Assembly: GCA_029237815.1 (NCBI GenBank)
Contig: JAQZBP010000002.1
Span: 270,917-334,916, forward strand
DNA: 64,000 bases
Reading direction: 5' to 3'
Origin: Moraxellaceae bacterium
GTDB lineage: Bacteria; Pseudomonadota; Gammaproteobacteria; Pseudomonadales; Moraxellaceae
Numbering within the stretch: the stretch's first letter is position 1; every line of letters begins with the position of its first letter. Below the pieces are notes generated by a model. That model was not told the origin of the DNA, searched no databases, and saw nothing but the letters and a program-made list of their open reading frames with translations. The translations under genes and the position numbers were made by a program. Positions 1-8,021 of this stretch are shown piece after piece.

Positions 1-177
1 CCGGTGGCGCTGCCACCGATGGACGTCTATCTGTATTGGCACGAGAGCCGCGAGAACGACCCGGCCAACCGCTGGCTGCGCGGGAAGATCGCCAGTCTGT
101 TTGCCGCACGCGAGGTGCGTCCGTCATCGGGGACGGCCCGGAAACCGGATCGGCAGGTCGGGCGTCGGCCGGCCTGA
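1..177 (+). CDS. LysR-family regulator, C-terminal end (partial)
   Basis: Frame 1 is open from the first base to TGA at 175-177 and encodes the last 58 residues of a protein whose start lies outside the window. The stretch MDVYLYWHESRENDPANRWL followed by RGKIASLF matches the usual end of LysR-type effector domains, where a Tyr-Trp-His segment precedes an NDPANRWLR helix. The final 20 or so residues are Arg/Pro/Gly-rich and look unstructured. It converges on the HD-GYP gene. Target genes cannot be told from this fragment. Confidence 0.75.
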   Translation, partial: PVALPPMDVYLYWHESRENDPANRWLRGKIASLFAAREVRPSSGTARKPDRQVGRRPA

Positions 178-341
178 CGGGGCTATGGCGCGCCGTATTT
201 TGAATGCTCGTCGTTCAGCGTCGGATGTCAGTCAGCCATGAGCCCGAAGAACGCGCTCGGGCACAAGTGCCGTTGACGGAAAATCGCCGCCCGCACGCGG
301 CGGATGCGGGTCGCAATCCACACCAGGACGGCAGCGCCATG

Positions 342-377
342 AAAAAGGCCCGGCGGCATTCCTGCCCCGGGCCTTTT
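342..377 (-). terminator. Rho-independent terminator of the HD-GYP gene
   Basis: An 11-bp stem (343-353 pairs with 367-377, AAAAGGCCCGG with CCGGGCCTTTT) is followed on the minus strand by a run of five T. It lies 15 bp beyond the stop of the HD-GYP gene. The stretch 178-341 between the LysR tail and this hairpin holds no gene that I can support. Confidence 0.8.
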
Positions 378-392
378 CACTGCATGACAGGC

Positions 393-2018
393 TCAGAGAT
401 AGGACGAGGCATCCTCGACGTCGAGCTGCTCGGGGCGCAAATGCACGCGCGCATACTTTTCCCACACGCGTGACTTCACGAAGAGCTCGTAGAGATCCGG
501 GTCGATGTGGTTCTGCTGCTTCATCTTCTGCAGGATCGAGAGCGACTGCGAGATCTTCATCGGGGCCTTGTAGGGGCGGTCGCTCGAGGTCAGCGCCTCG
601 AAAATGTCGGCAATGGCCATCATGCGTGCCGGCCAGGACATCTGCTCGCGCTTCAGGCCGCGCGGGAAACCGGTGCCGTCCATTTTCTCGTGGTGACCGC
701 CGGCGTATTCCGGCACGCGCTTCAGGTTCTTCGGGAAGGGCAGCGACTCCAGCATCTGCACCGTCACCTTCATGTGGTCGTTGATCTTCTGCCGCTCCTC
801 GTGCGAGAGCGTGCCGCGCTCGATGCACAGGTATTTCACCTCCGCCTCGGTCAGCATGGGCTTTGTCTCGCCGAGGTGGTCCACCCAGTGGTGGCCGGCG
901 ATCTGCCGCACGCGCGCCTGGTCTTCCGGCTTCATGAACTCGCCGCCGACATTGGCGCGCTCGATGAAAAGGCAGTCGTCCCGCAGCACCTGCAGCTCCT
1001 GCTCCATCATCGCCTGCAGCGCTTCCGCCTGCTCCGGCTGCGCGGCGATCTGGCGCAGGAAGCGCAGCTCGATCTGCGACAGGGCCGCGGCGAAGCGCGT
1101 CTTCACGGCGTCGATACCGTCCAGCATCAGATGCAGCTTGGTGGCCTTGTCGAGCACGGAGTCCGGCGTGGCGAGCTTGCCGCAGTCGTGCATCCACGAG
1201 GCCACGTGCAGCTCGTACCAGTCTGACTCGTCCAGGCTGAAGTCGCCGAGCGGCCCGTCGGTGGTGTCGCAGGCGGCCTGGGCAATCATCTCGGTGAGCG
1301 CCGGCACGCGCTGGCAATGCGCCGAGGTGTGCGCGGACTTGGCGTCGATCGCCTGGGCGATGACCTTGATGAAGGCGTCGAGCAGGTCCTTGTGGTCCTG
1401 CAGCAGGATCTGGTTGTCCAGCGCGATGGCGGCGCTCGAGGCCAGCGCGGCGACGATGGGCTCCAGCGCCTTCGCAAAGGCGATGGTCTCGCCCGTGGCC
1501 GGATTCCGGGCATTGAGCAGCTGCAGCACGCCGATGATCTCGTCGGCGTGATTGCACAGCGGCACCGTCAGGAAGGACTTGGAGCGATAGCCCGAACGCG
1601 CGTCGAAGGCCTTGGTGCCGGAAAAGTCGAGATGCTCGGCGTAGTAGGCGTCCTCGATGTTTTCCATGCGCCGGGTGAGCGCGGTGTGCGTGGCGATATT
1701 GCTGTGGTTGGGCGTGCCGTCCTCGCGATACAGCGGCATCGGCGGCAATTCGATGGGAATGCCGGAGGTGCCGCCGAGGCTGAGCCCGAGTGAGTCGTTG
1801 CGCAGGATCTCGAACTCGAGAACGGGCTTGCCCTCCTCACGCTCGCGTATCAGGTAGAGCGTGCCGCCGTCCGCGTGCGTAATGTCCTGGGCGGCATCGA
1901 GTATGCGCTCGAACAAGCGCGAGGTATTGCGTTCGCTGGACAGCGCGGTGCTGATTTCGATGAGTCGCCAGAACAGGTTCTGGTCCAGTTCGCCAGCGGC
2001 GGGAGAGTCGGCGGCCAT
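393..2018 (-). CDS. GAF / HD-GYP cyclic-di-GMP phosphodiesterase
   Basis: 541 residues. Residues about 14-200 form a GAF sensor domain and residues about 215-500 an HD-GYP phosphohydrolase domain. The HD pair is H277-D278 in SWMHDCGKLATP, with upstream HTSAHCQRVP at 230-239. The GYP region reads HHEKMDGTGFP at 442-452, so the motif is the GTGFP variant common in this family. About 100 residues separate the HD segment from the second metal-binding half, longer than in minimal HD-GYP proteins. Known HD-GYP enzymes hydrolyse cyclic-di-GMP to pGpG or GMP; the GAF ligand is unknown. No signal peptide or membrane helix is seen, so it should be cytoplasmic. It is transcribed alone, with its own terminator. 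MshE of the pilus operon further on is a plausible downstream receptor of the same messenger (inference). Confidence 0.92.
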   Translation of the reverse strand: MAADSPAAGELDQNLFWRLIEISTALSSERNTSRLFERILDAAQDITHADGGTLYLIREREEGKPVLEFEILRNDSLGLSLGGTSGIPIELPPMPLYREDGTPNHSNIATHTALTRRMENIEDAYYAEHLDFSGTKAFDARSGYRSKSFLTVPLCNHADEIIGVLQLLNARNPATGETIAFAKALEPIVAALASSAAIALDNQILLQDHKDLLDAFIKVIAQAIDAKSAHTSAHCQRVPALTEMIAQAACDTTDGPLGDFSLDESDWYELHVASWMHDCGKLATPDSVLDKATKLHLMLDGIDAVKTRFAAALSQIELRFLRQIAAQPEQAEALQAMMEQELQVLRDDCLFIERANVGGEFMKPEDQARVRQIAGHHWVDHLGETKPMLTEAEVKYLCIERGTLSHEERQKINDHMKVTVQMLESLPFPKNLKRVPEYAGGHHEKMDGTGFPRGLKREQMSWPARMMAIADIFEALTSSDRPYKAPMKISQSLSILQKMKQQNHIDPDLYELFVKSRVWEKYARVHLRPEQLDVEDASSYL

Positions 2019-2087
2019 GGGCGTCTCCGGGCAGTAATGGCGAGGACTCTAGCACATCGGTATTAGGCCCCGGACTGGCTCTGCCGC

Positions 2088-2996
2088 TCAATTTGCGACG
2101 TTTTTCTTCACTTCGGATGACCTGTCGTCCGGCACGGAAATATGCCGCGCCAGGAAGCCCAGGGCCTCGGGAATCAGCTTCCGCGCCTCGGTCGCCGCCC
2201 CTCGATGGTTCGCGCCGTCTATGAGCCGGAGCTCGACCGGCACGCCGGCCGCCGCCAGCGCCTTCGCGAAGTTCTCGCTCTGGCTGGAGACGACCAGGTC
2301 GTCCGCCGTGCCGTGGTAGAGGAAGAACGCCGGCAGGCCGGCCCGGACCTGTGCCATCGGCGACGCAGCCGCATAAGTGTCGGGCATGTCGGCCAGGCGC
2401 CCGCCCAGGAAGCCCCTTACCGAGGAGGCGTCCGGATAGACGCGCAAGTCCGCCGGGGCGCCGCCGGCAATCACCACGCGCAGTGCCGGCAGCTCCCGGG
2501 AAGGCGGTTGCACCGCGAGCAGGGCCGCCAGGTGGCCACCGGCGGAATAGCCCCAGGCGCCCACACGGTGCATGTCGAGCCGGTACTCGTCGGCATGCTG
2601 CTGCAGCCAGCGCAGCGCCTGCTGCATGTCCTCGAGTTGCGCGGGATGACGGAACTGCGGCGCCAGCCGGTAGTCGATGGCAAAGGCGGCAAAACCCTTT
2701 TCCGCCAGCAGCCGGCCGATGCGCTCCATCTTGCTGCGGTCACCGCGGCGCCAGGCGCCGCCGTGCAGCAGCAACACCACCGGAGACGTCTGTCCGGTCT
2801 TGAGGCGCGGCAGGAACAGATCGCCCGACAGCGGCGCCGGCCAGTCCTCGGGCGTGTAGGTCTGCGTCTGCCGGCGCTCGTTCTCCGTGGCGCCGAGACC
2901 AAAAAAAGAAAAGGCCTGCGCCTCGAGGGGACGACCGGCAAGGATCAGCAGGAACAGAAGCAGGCCGAGACTGGCCGGGACAGGAAATCGCTTCAT
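2088..2996 (-). CDS. Exported alpha/beta hydrolase (esterase, BD-FAE/HSL-like)
   Basis: 302 residues from the ATG at 2996, which starts a signal peptide (MKRFPVPASLGLLLFLLILA); longer in-frame starts would put charged residues ahead of it. The fold signatures are complete: oxyanion-hole HGGAWRRGD from H78, nucleophile elbow GYSAGG with S151, acid D232 in HGTADD and H264 in GANHRG. The family hydrolyses carboxylic esters; the substrate is unknown. It is a paralogue of the gene at 5295-6218 (shared HGGAWR-GD, DMQQA-RWLQQHA-EYRLDM and LAALLAVQPPS). The two paralogues flank the MNIO pair on the same strand, which suggests that the four genes form one functional block (inference). Confidence 0.88.
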   Translation of the reverse strand: MKRFPVPASLGLLLFLLILAGRPLEAQAFSFFGLGATENERRQTQTYTPEDWPAPLSGDLFLPRLKTGQTSPVVLLLHGGAWRRGDRSKMERIGRLLAEKGFAAFAIDYRLAPQFRHPAQLEDMQQALRWLQQHADEYRLDMHRVGAWGYSAGGHLAALLAVQPPSRELPALRVVIAGGAPADLRVYPDASSVRGFLGGRLADMPDTYAAASPMAQVRAGLPAFFLYHGTADDLVVSSQSENFAKALAAAGVPVELRLIDGANHRGAATEARKLIPEALGFLARHISVPDDRSSEVKKNVAN

Positions 2997-3123
2997 GTGG
3001 CGTCTCTCGAAAGGGGGGCGTTTCGCGCAGCATCCGGCAGTGCCCGGCGCCACTCAATTGCCGGGCCGGTTGGATTGTGTTGGGAATTGGCTGCGATCGC
3101 CGTGCGCCAGCCGCGCCCTCGCA

Positions 3124-4044
3124 TCAACCGGCGACCAGCATCCCCTGCTGCAGGAGCTGGCGGAAGCCCGAGGTGACGCCCGCCAGCAGCGCATCCTCCG
3201 CGCCGGCGGCGCGCAGGGACGCCAGCAGCGCGGTGACGCTGGCGCGACCATCGATATGCGGCAGCAGCCGCGCAAATCCTTCGCCGAGTTCGAGCGTGAC
3301 ATGCTCGGCCACGGGCTCGCAGGACGCGGGCCGGCTGATGACGGCGCGCATCATGAGGAGGCGCAGGTCGGCCTGCGCGAGCACTTGGCGCCGCGCCGCC
3401 GGCGTCAGCGGCTCGCGCCCGAGCCGGCGCCAGAGCTCGGCACCGGTGCAGGGGCACAGCGCATCCTTCAGGTCCTGGTAGGGGCGCGGCAGGATGGCGG
3501 CGCTGGTGAAAGGCGCCAGGCGCAGCGGCCGCTGCAGCCAGTCGGCCGGCAGCACCGCCGTGTCCGCGGCCGGCAGCGTGCCCGCCAGGGCCGCCGCGCG
3601 CGCCTGCTGCGCCGTCCACGCCATGCCGAGCTCGGCCTCGGCGATACCGAGCAGCAGCGTGCGCTCGCGTGGCGAATCGACGCCGGACGCCTGCTGCAGC
3701 GCATCGCGCAGGCGGATGCCGAAGGCGCTCACGCGCTCCGGCGGCGGCGTGCGCATGAGCGCGGCGTCGACAAATCGGCGCAGCAGGTCGAGCCCGCCCG
3801 GCAGCGACGACACCAGGCTGAAGGACAGCGGATAGCTGCGACAGAACTGCGCGAGGATCAGCCCCGTACGCAGCATGGCATCGAGCTCGAGCGCGTCGAT
3901 GCGGATCGTGGCGAAATCCGCGCGCTCGCTCTCTTCCAGTTCGTAAGGTGCGAGGGCGGCGACGGCATCCTGACGAAAGGCGGCGCGCCTTTCGCGGTCG
4001 AACAGCAGGTCCAGCAATGCCTGCTCCTGCGCGGCGAAGCTCAT
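3124..4044 (-). CDS. Putative MNIO partner protein (RiPP-type recognition/partner subunit)
   Basis: 306 residues. The ATG at 4044-4042 overlaps the TGA of the upstream DUF692 gene as ATGA, so the two are translationally coupled. The N-terminal 50 residues (LFDRERRAAFRQDAVAALAPYELEESERADFAT) resemble the short helical lead of MNIO partner proteins such as MbnC or AZL_007950-type families, in which a DPxxAL-like segment is followed by an acidic helix. The rest is mostly alpha-helical, with a CPCTG segment near residue 195 and a C-terminal winged-helix-like end (VTALLASLRAAGAEDALLAGVTSGFRQLL, split by turns). No signal peptide is present. Known partners deliver the precursor peptide to the oxidase. 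Assignment rests mainly on coupling to the MNIO gene; the exact family needs a profile search. Confidence 0.6.
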   Translation of the reverse strand: MSFAAQEQALLDLLFDRERRAAFRQDAVAALAPYELEESERADFATIRIDALELDAMLRTGLILAQFCRSYPLSFSLVSSLPGGLDLLRRFVDAALMRTPPPERVSAFGIRLRDALQQASGVDSPRERTLLLGIAEAELGMAWTAQQARAAALAGTLPAADTAVLPADWLQRPLRLAPFTSAAILPRPYQDLKDALCPCTGAELWRRLGREPLTPAARRQVLAQADLRLLMMRAVISRPASCEPVAEHVTLELGEGFARLLPHIDGRASVTALLASLRAAGAEDALLAGVTSGFRQLLQQGMLVAG

Positions 4045-4928
4045 GGTCCGGCTCCCGCGGCGGCGACCAGCGCCGGCGTGGCGCTGCCGTCGCGCACCAT
4101 GGCGCGCAGGCGCTGCAGCGTGTGCAGCACGGTGTCGCCATCCATGCCCTCGCACTCGTAGCAGAGCGCCTTCACCCCAGGCAGCAAGGGCAACAGCGCG
4201 GCCAGCATGCGCCAGCTTTCTTCCAGCACCGGCGCCTCGTGCATGTCGACATAGACCGGGCCGTCGGCCGCCTGGCGCAGGCGCCCGCCGGCGATGTGCA
4301 ACTCGATCACGTGATCCAGCGGCAACTCGTCGACATGGTCCAGCACGCGCCGCCCGCTCGCCATCTCGTAGGAGACCAGATGGCCCATGTCGAGCAGCAG
4401 CGCGCAATCCGTCGCGCGCGCCAGCCGGCCGAAAAAAGTGAAGAGCGGCATGCCGCCGACCACGAAGCTCATCGGTGGCGGCTCGACCGCCACTGGCGCC
4501 GGCACCGCGGCCTGCACCTCGCGCACGCGGGCGATCGCGCGCTCGAGCGAGGCCTCGTTCAGGATCGGCGGAATGAAATAGCCGAGCTGGGTGGAGTACG
4601 AAGGCCCCTCTTCCCAGAAGCAGTAGGCGCAATCCTGGGCGAACCACGGCGAGCCGACGGCCGCGACATGCGCCGCCGTCGCGGCCAGCCAGCCGGCGTG
4701 ATTGGGAAAGGAACCGCAGAAATTGATGTAGGACGGATGAAAGAGCACCGGCACGCCGGCCGCATGGATGCGGGCGACTTCGGCCGCCACGCTGTCGGCC
4801 TCGGCGAGCCCGGCGTATTCGACGAACTGCGGGCCACCCGGCGCCTGCGCCAGCGCAACAGGGTCCGGTCGCGCCGCCAGGCTGAGGCTGACGCCGATGC
4901 CCAGCACGGGCAGGGACTCGAACTTCAC
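4041..4928 (-). CDS. DUF692 / MNIO-family multinuclear iron-dependent oxidase
   Basis: 295 residues from a GTG at 4928, preceded by GGGGAG about 9 bases upstream; the frame has no ATG that keeps the fold intact. The TIM-barrel metal-binding pattern of DUF692 can be followed: H64 in LFHPSY, D89 in AQDCAY, E129 in AVEPPP, D160 and H163 in LLDMGH, H191 in IELHIAGG, D208 and H210 in VDMHEAP, and a Glu in YECEGMD. Several positions differ from the canonical motifs (for example LLDMGH in place of LLDVNN), so this is a divergent member. Known members (MbnB, BufB) oxidise Cys, Asp or other residues in ribosomal peptides. No precursor peptide is obvious nearby. Coupled to the downstream partner by an ATGA overlap. 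Confidence 0.75.
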   Translation of the reverse strand: MKFESLPVLGIGVSLSLAARPDPVALAQAPGGPQFVEYAGLAEADSVAAEVARIHAAGVPVLFHPSYINFCGSFPNHAGWLAATAAHVAAVGSPWFAQDCAYCFWEEGPSYSTQLGYFIPPILNEASLERAIARVREVQAAVPAPVAVEPPPMSFVVGGMPLFTFFGRLARATDCALLLDMGHLVSYEMASGRRVLDHVDELPLDHVIELHIAGGRLRQAADGPVYVDMHEAPVLEESWRMLAALLPLLPGVKALCYECEGMDGDTVLHTLQRLRAMVRDGSATPALVAAAGAGP

Positions 4929-5294
4929 GCGCCCCGCTCCCCGCCATGCCCGGGGCTGAAGGGCTCTGCGCCGACAGTGCAGCAGCCAGGAGTCATGAAT
5001 GAAGCCTCGGTATCCGGAGAGCAAATCGCGGAGACGATGATTCCCGCTTGCGCCGGCAAGGGCAAGCACCGAGGGAACCGGCTGCGTGAATTTCACCACG
5101 CCAACGGCACGTTGCCAGCCGAGGCCCCCGCATCACCAAGGCAATGCCGCGCTGCATGCAGTGCGCTTCCACGCATTGTTGTGGCGCAGCAGGCAGTCGT
5201 TCAGAACGCCCGGGCGCAATGCCAACTGGACGGCCCCGCCACATCCGTGGGTTGCACGCGAGACCTGCTGACCGGACACCGGCAACTGCGGCCG
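4929..5294. other. 366-bp intergenic stretch upstream of the MNIO gene
   Basis: No supported gene. Minus-strand frames here contain short Cys-containing reading frames, but none has a convincing ribosome binding site together with a leader-like start. I looked here for a RiPP precursor and did not find one I would defend. The segment presumably carries the promoter of the MNIO-partner pair. Confidence 0.4.
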
Positions 5295-6218
5295 TCACCA
5301 GATCATGGCCGCCCCCCCTGGCAGCCGGACGATATTGCGGTCGAGGAACTGCAGCGCCGCAGGCCGGATCTGCGCCGCCGCGGCAGTGCCCTCATGATCG
5401 AGGCCCTGCAGCCAGGTCAGCTCCACCGCTACACCCGCGTCGCCGAGGGCGGCTGCAAAACCCGCCGCCTGGCTGGGCGACACCACCTGGTCTTCGGTGC
5501 CGTGGTAGAGGAAGAATGGTGGCAGGCCGGGACGTACAAACGTGATCGGCGATGCCTGGTCATACAGCGCTGGTATATCGGCCACGCTACCGCCGATAAA
5601 AGACGTCACCGATGCGTCCCCTGCCTCGGGCCAGGCCCGCAGGTCCATGGGCGCGCCGCCCGCCACCACCACCCGCAGCGACGGCAGGTCGGAAGGAGGC
5701 TGCACCGCCAGCAGGGCGGCGAGGTGCCCGCCCGCCGCATAACCCCAGGCCGCGAGCCGGCCCATGTCGAGGCGGTATTCGCCGGCATGCTGCTGCAGCC
5801 AGCGTACTGCCTGCTGCATGTCCTGCAGGGGAGCCGGATAGCGCGCGCCGGGTGCCAGCCGGTAGTTGATGGACATCGCGACATAACCACGATCCGCCAG
5901 GACTTGCCCGAGGCCGCGCATGCTGGCCTTGTCGCCACTCCGCCAGGCGCCGCCATGCAGCAGCAGGACCACGGGGTACTCGCCCACCGACGGTGCCGAG
6001 CCTGCCGGCAGGTAGAGATCGCCCTGCAGCGGTTGCGGCCACTCGGCCGGCGTGTAGGTCACCGTGATGCCGGTCTGGCCCTGGGTATTGCGTGCCTCGG
6101 GATTCGTCATCCCCTGCAGGCGCTCCCACACTCCGGCCTCCGCGGGCAGCGCCGGGAGCAGGAACAGAACGGCAGGCAGCATGAAGCGGCCCCCTGCACG
6201 CCGGAAATACAGCTTCAT
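5295..6218 (-). CDS. Exported alpha/beta hydrolase paralogue lacking the catalytic serine
   Basis: 307 residues. The start at 6218 has GGGAG about 9 bases upstream and begins a signal peptide ending near LPAEAG (residues 23-29). The protein is collinear with the hydrolase at 2088-2996: HGGAWRSGD from H88, D243 in HGTEDQ and H275 in GLDHEG are kept. The nucleophile elbow, however, reads GYAAGGH, with A161 (codon GCG) in place of serine; the DNA around 5733-5745 shows this directly. The protein is otherwise intact and not decaying, so it may be a pseudoenzyme with a binding or scaffold role, or may use another residue. It is the most upstream gene of the four-gene block. Confidence 0.88.
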   Translation of the reverse strand: MKLYFRRAGGRFMLPAVLFLLPALPAEAGVWERLQGMTNPEARNTQGQTGITVTYTPAEWPQPLQGDLYLPAGSAPSVGEYPVVLLLHGGAWRSGDKASMRGLGQVLADRGYVAMSINYRLAPGARYPAPLQDMQQAVRWLQQHAGEYRLDMGRLAAWGYAAGGHLAALLAVQPPSDLPSLRVVVAGGAPMDLRAWPEAGDASVTSFIGGSVADIPALYDQASPITFVRPGLPPFFLYHGTEDQVVSPSQAAGFAAALGDAGVAVELTWLQGLDHEGTAAAAQIRPAALQFLDRNIVRLPGGAAMIW

Positions 6219-6465
6219 GACGGATCACTCCCGAGTCACTGCCTTCTGGAAACAGTAGTGACAGACACGAAGGATCCGGTTACATGCGCAGGGAGTTGTG
6301 TTGCAGAGAAGATAAGCGGGCTTTGTATTTGCTGTTGAACGCTGCTGAAACACTGTCGCGGTGGAAGCCGTTGCGCCACACACGCCGACGCTTTCGTTGC
6401 TGCAAGCGGAACCTGCAGCGCCCTCAGGGCGCCTGCGCGGGTTCGCCTGCACCGGAGACCCAAAT

Positions 6466-6499
6466 AAAAAGGCCGGTCACAAACGTGACCGGCCTTTTT
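6466..6499 (-). terminator. Terminator of the tRNA-Ala/tRNA-Glu transcript
   Basis: A near-perfect stem (6466-6480 with 6485-6499, core GGCCGGTCAC) with a 4-base loop is followed by T-rich sequence on both strands. It lies 4 bases beyond the CCA end of tRNA-Glu. The interval 6219-6465 before it, upstream of the hydrolase gene, holds no supported gene. Confidence 0.85.
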
Positions 6500-6503
6500 A
6501 TTT

Positions 6504-6578
6504 TGGTGACCCCACGGGGAATTGAACCCCGGTTACCGCCGTGAAAGGGCGATGTCCTAACCGCTAGACGATGGGGCC
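6504..6578 (-). tRNA. tRNA-Glu (anticodon UUC)
   Basis: 75 nt including an encoded CCA. The acceptor arm begins GGCCCCA, the anticodon loop reads CTTTCAC with UUC, and the T-arm reads GGGGTTCAATTCCCC. It is separated from tRNA-Ala by 7 bases, is co-transcribed with it and is followed by a strong terminator. Confidence 0.95.
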
Positions 6579-6585
6579 AGTAACC

Positions 6586-6661
<76 letters not shown>

Positions 6662-6698
6662 AGGTGCTGGCTCGCCGGCAGTACCAAGCGAGGCGCGC

Positions 6699-6728
6699 AT
6701 TCTAGGGGTGTCGTTACAAAAGCGTCAA
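6699..6728 (-). promoter_or_regulatory. Sigma-70 promoter of the tRNA pair
   Basis: On the minus strand TTGACG (6728-6723) and TAGAAT (6704-6699) are separated by 18 bases. The -10 is followed by a GC-rich discriminator (GCGCGCC), the usual feature of stringently controlled stable-RNA promoters. The distance to the tRNA-Ala 5' end is about 37 bases. Confidence 0.8.
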
Positions 6729-6779
6729 GCAGGAGATGCAGCATTTTTTCAAAACTTTCCGAGCCCCCCCGAAAATTGA

Positions 6780-6803
6780 AAAAGCCCGTGAAAACGGGCT
6801 TTT
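6780..6803 (-). terminator. Terminator of msrB-peroxidase operon
   Basis: AAAAGCCCGT (6780-6789) pairs with ACGGGCTTTT (6794-6803) around a GAAA tetraloop. On the minus strand it is followed by TCAATTTTC. It lies 80 bases after the stop of the peroxidase gene. Confidence 0.8.
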
Positions 6804-6883
6804 ACAGGATTTGGGGCAGAGCACTCCCATGACGAGGGATGCGGGGCCGGGCAAGGCCCGGCACCGCCATCGCCCCGACGCCC

Positions 6884-7363
6884 TCAGAGGAGCTTTTCGA
6901 TATCGGCGGCGATGTCTTCCGGCTTGGTCGCCGGCGCATAGCGGCTGACCACCCGCCCATTGCGGTCGACCAGGAACTTGGTGAAGTTCCACTTCACGGC
7001 CTTGCTGCCGAGCAGGCCCGGCGCGGCACTGGTGAGGTGGCGGAACAGCGGATGCGCTTCGTCGCCGTTGACATCGATCTTGGCGAACATGGGAAAGGTC
7101 ACACCGTAGTTCAGCTCGCAGAACTCGCTGATCTGGGCATCGTCGGCCGGGTCCTGGTTCAGGAACTGGTTGCAGGGAAAGCCCAGCACGGCCAGGCCCT
7201 TGTCCTTGTATTTCTCATAGAGCGCTTCCAGGCCCTTGAACTGGGGCGTGAAGCCGCACTTGCTGGCGGTATTCACGACCAGGAGCACCTGCCCCCTGAA
7301 ATCGGCAATCGCCTTGTCCTCGCCGGTAATGGTGCGGGCGGAATAATCGTAAACGCTGGTCAT
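6884..7363 (-). CDS. Glutathione peroxidase-family thiol peroxidase
   Basis: 159 residues from the ATG at 7363, which has AAGGAG 7 bases upstream. The catalytic set is visible: peroxidatic C36 in [12 protein letters not shown]66 in FPCNQF and W125-N126 in KWNFTKF. C82 in [10 protein letters not shown] sits where thioredoxin-dependent members carry the resolving cysteine, so the reductant is probably thioredoxin and not glutathione (inference). It reduces hydroperoxides in the cytoplasm. It is the second gene after msrB with a 29-bp gap, giving an oxidative-damage repair operon. Confidence 0.95.
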   Translation of the reverse strand: MTSVYDYSARTITGEDKAIADFRGQVLLVVNTASKCGFTPQFKGLEALYEKYKDKGLAVLGFPCNQFLNQDPADDAQISEFCELNYGVTFPMFAKIDVNGDEAHPLFRHLTSAAPGLLGSKAVKWNFTKFLVDRNGRVVSRYAPATKPEDIAADIEKLL

Positions 7364-7392
7364 CGACCTCTCCTTGCTGGGTCCTGGTTGAA

Positions 7393-7815
7393 TCACTTAT
7401 CGGTTGGTCCGTTGCCGGCCCCGGGCTCCAGGCGGAGCGAGGCCGAATTGACGCAATAGCGCAGGCCGGTGGGCTGCGGCCCGTCCGGAAATACATGGCC
7501 GAGATGACAGCCGCATTTCCGGCAGGTGATCTCGGTGCGCACCATGCCGTGGCTCATGTCACGGTGCTCCTCGATGGTCCCGGCCACGAGCGGCTGCCAG
7601 AAGCTTGGCCAGCCCGAGCCGGACTCGTACTTGGCCGCTGCATCGAAAAGCGGCTCGCCGCAGCAGCGGCACCGGTAGGTGCCGGGCCGGTGCTCATCGT
7701 AATACTCGCCGCTGAAGGCTCGCTCGGTGCCCTTCTCGCGGCAGATCCGGTATTCCTCGGGCGACAGTGCCTGCCGCCATTCGGCCTCGGACTTTAGCAC
7801 CTTGTCTTCACTCAT
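7393..7815 (-). CDS. msrB: Peptide-methionine (R)-S-oxide reductase MsrB
   Basis: 140 residues. The start at 7815 is fixed by AGGAGG with a 7-base spacer; the frame extends upstream without support. Zinc ligands are C49/C52 and C98/C101 (CRCC and CRKC). GSGWPSF at 66-72 and the catalytic C121 in RYCVNSASL are canonical. The enzyme reduces the R epimer of methionine sulfoxide, usually with thioredoxin. First gene of an operon with the downstream thiol peroxidase, and divergent from the aminotransferase gene. Confidence 0.97.
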   Translation of the reverse strand: MSEDKVLKSEAEWRQALSPEEYRICREKGTERAFSGEYYDEHRPGTYRCRCCGEPLFDAAAKYESGSGWPSFWQPLVAGTIEEHRDMSHGMVRTEITCRKCGCHLGHVFPDGPQPTGLRYCVNSASLRLEPGAGNGPTDK

Positions 7816-7974
7816 GACCTTACCTCCTGTGGCTGCACCTGCCGGCGAGGGGGAGCGCCATGCTCCAGGCCGCCCCCGCCCTGGCAGACGATGCCTGTAC
7901 ATGGAGCCGGATTTCCCGATTTCATCAAAGCGGACAAAGTTTTTTTCCGTACCAGGGCTTGGCAGCCGGCCCAT

Positions 7975-7990
7975 ATAGGAAATAGCCTAT
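7975..7990. promoter_or_regulatory. Dyad upstream of the HTH-aminotransferase gene
   Basis: ATAGG-AAATAG-CCTAT is a perfect 5-bp inverted repeat with a 6-base spacer, 32 bases before the start codon at 8022. A weak TTGGCA at 7959 lies 18 bases before TAGCCT at 7983, so the dyad would overlap the promoter. It could be an operator for a regulator, including the protein's own N-terminal domain (inference). Confidence 0.4.
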
Positions 7991-8021
7991 TGGAAAGCCA
8001 CTAAACCCTAGGGCCACCTCC

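Noticed and set aside
3124-4947. Single 607-codon frame spanning the MNIO gene and its partner
   Set aside because: Its first part reads the MNIO gene in the wrong frame; the partner has its own ATG coupled to the MNIO stop by ATGA, and the MNIO motifs lie in the other frame.
5040-5090. ATTCCCGCTTGCGC-like sequence as a dispersed REP element
   Set aside because: Only one imperfect copy in the window and the inverted half is not well matched.
4993-5298. Cys-containing 101-codon minus-strand frame as a possible MNIO precursor peptide
   Set aside because: GTG start without a ribosome site, cysteines scattered with no repeated motif, Arg-rich composition typical of chance frames.
6236-6544. Short frames around the tRNA terminator
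   Set aside because: They run into tRNA sequence and the hairpin; no coding features.
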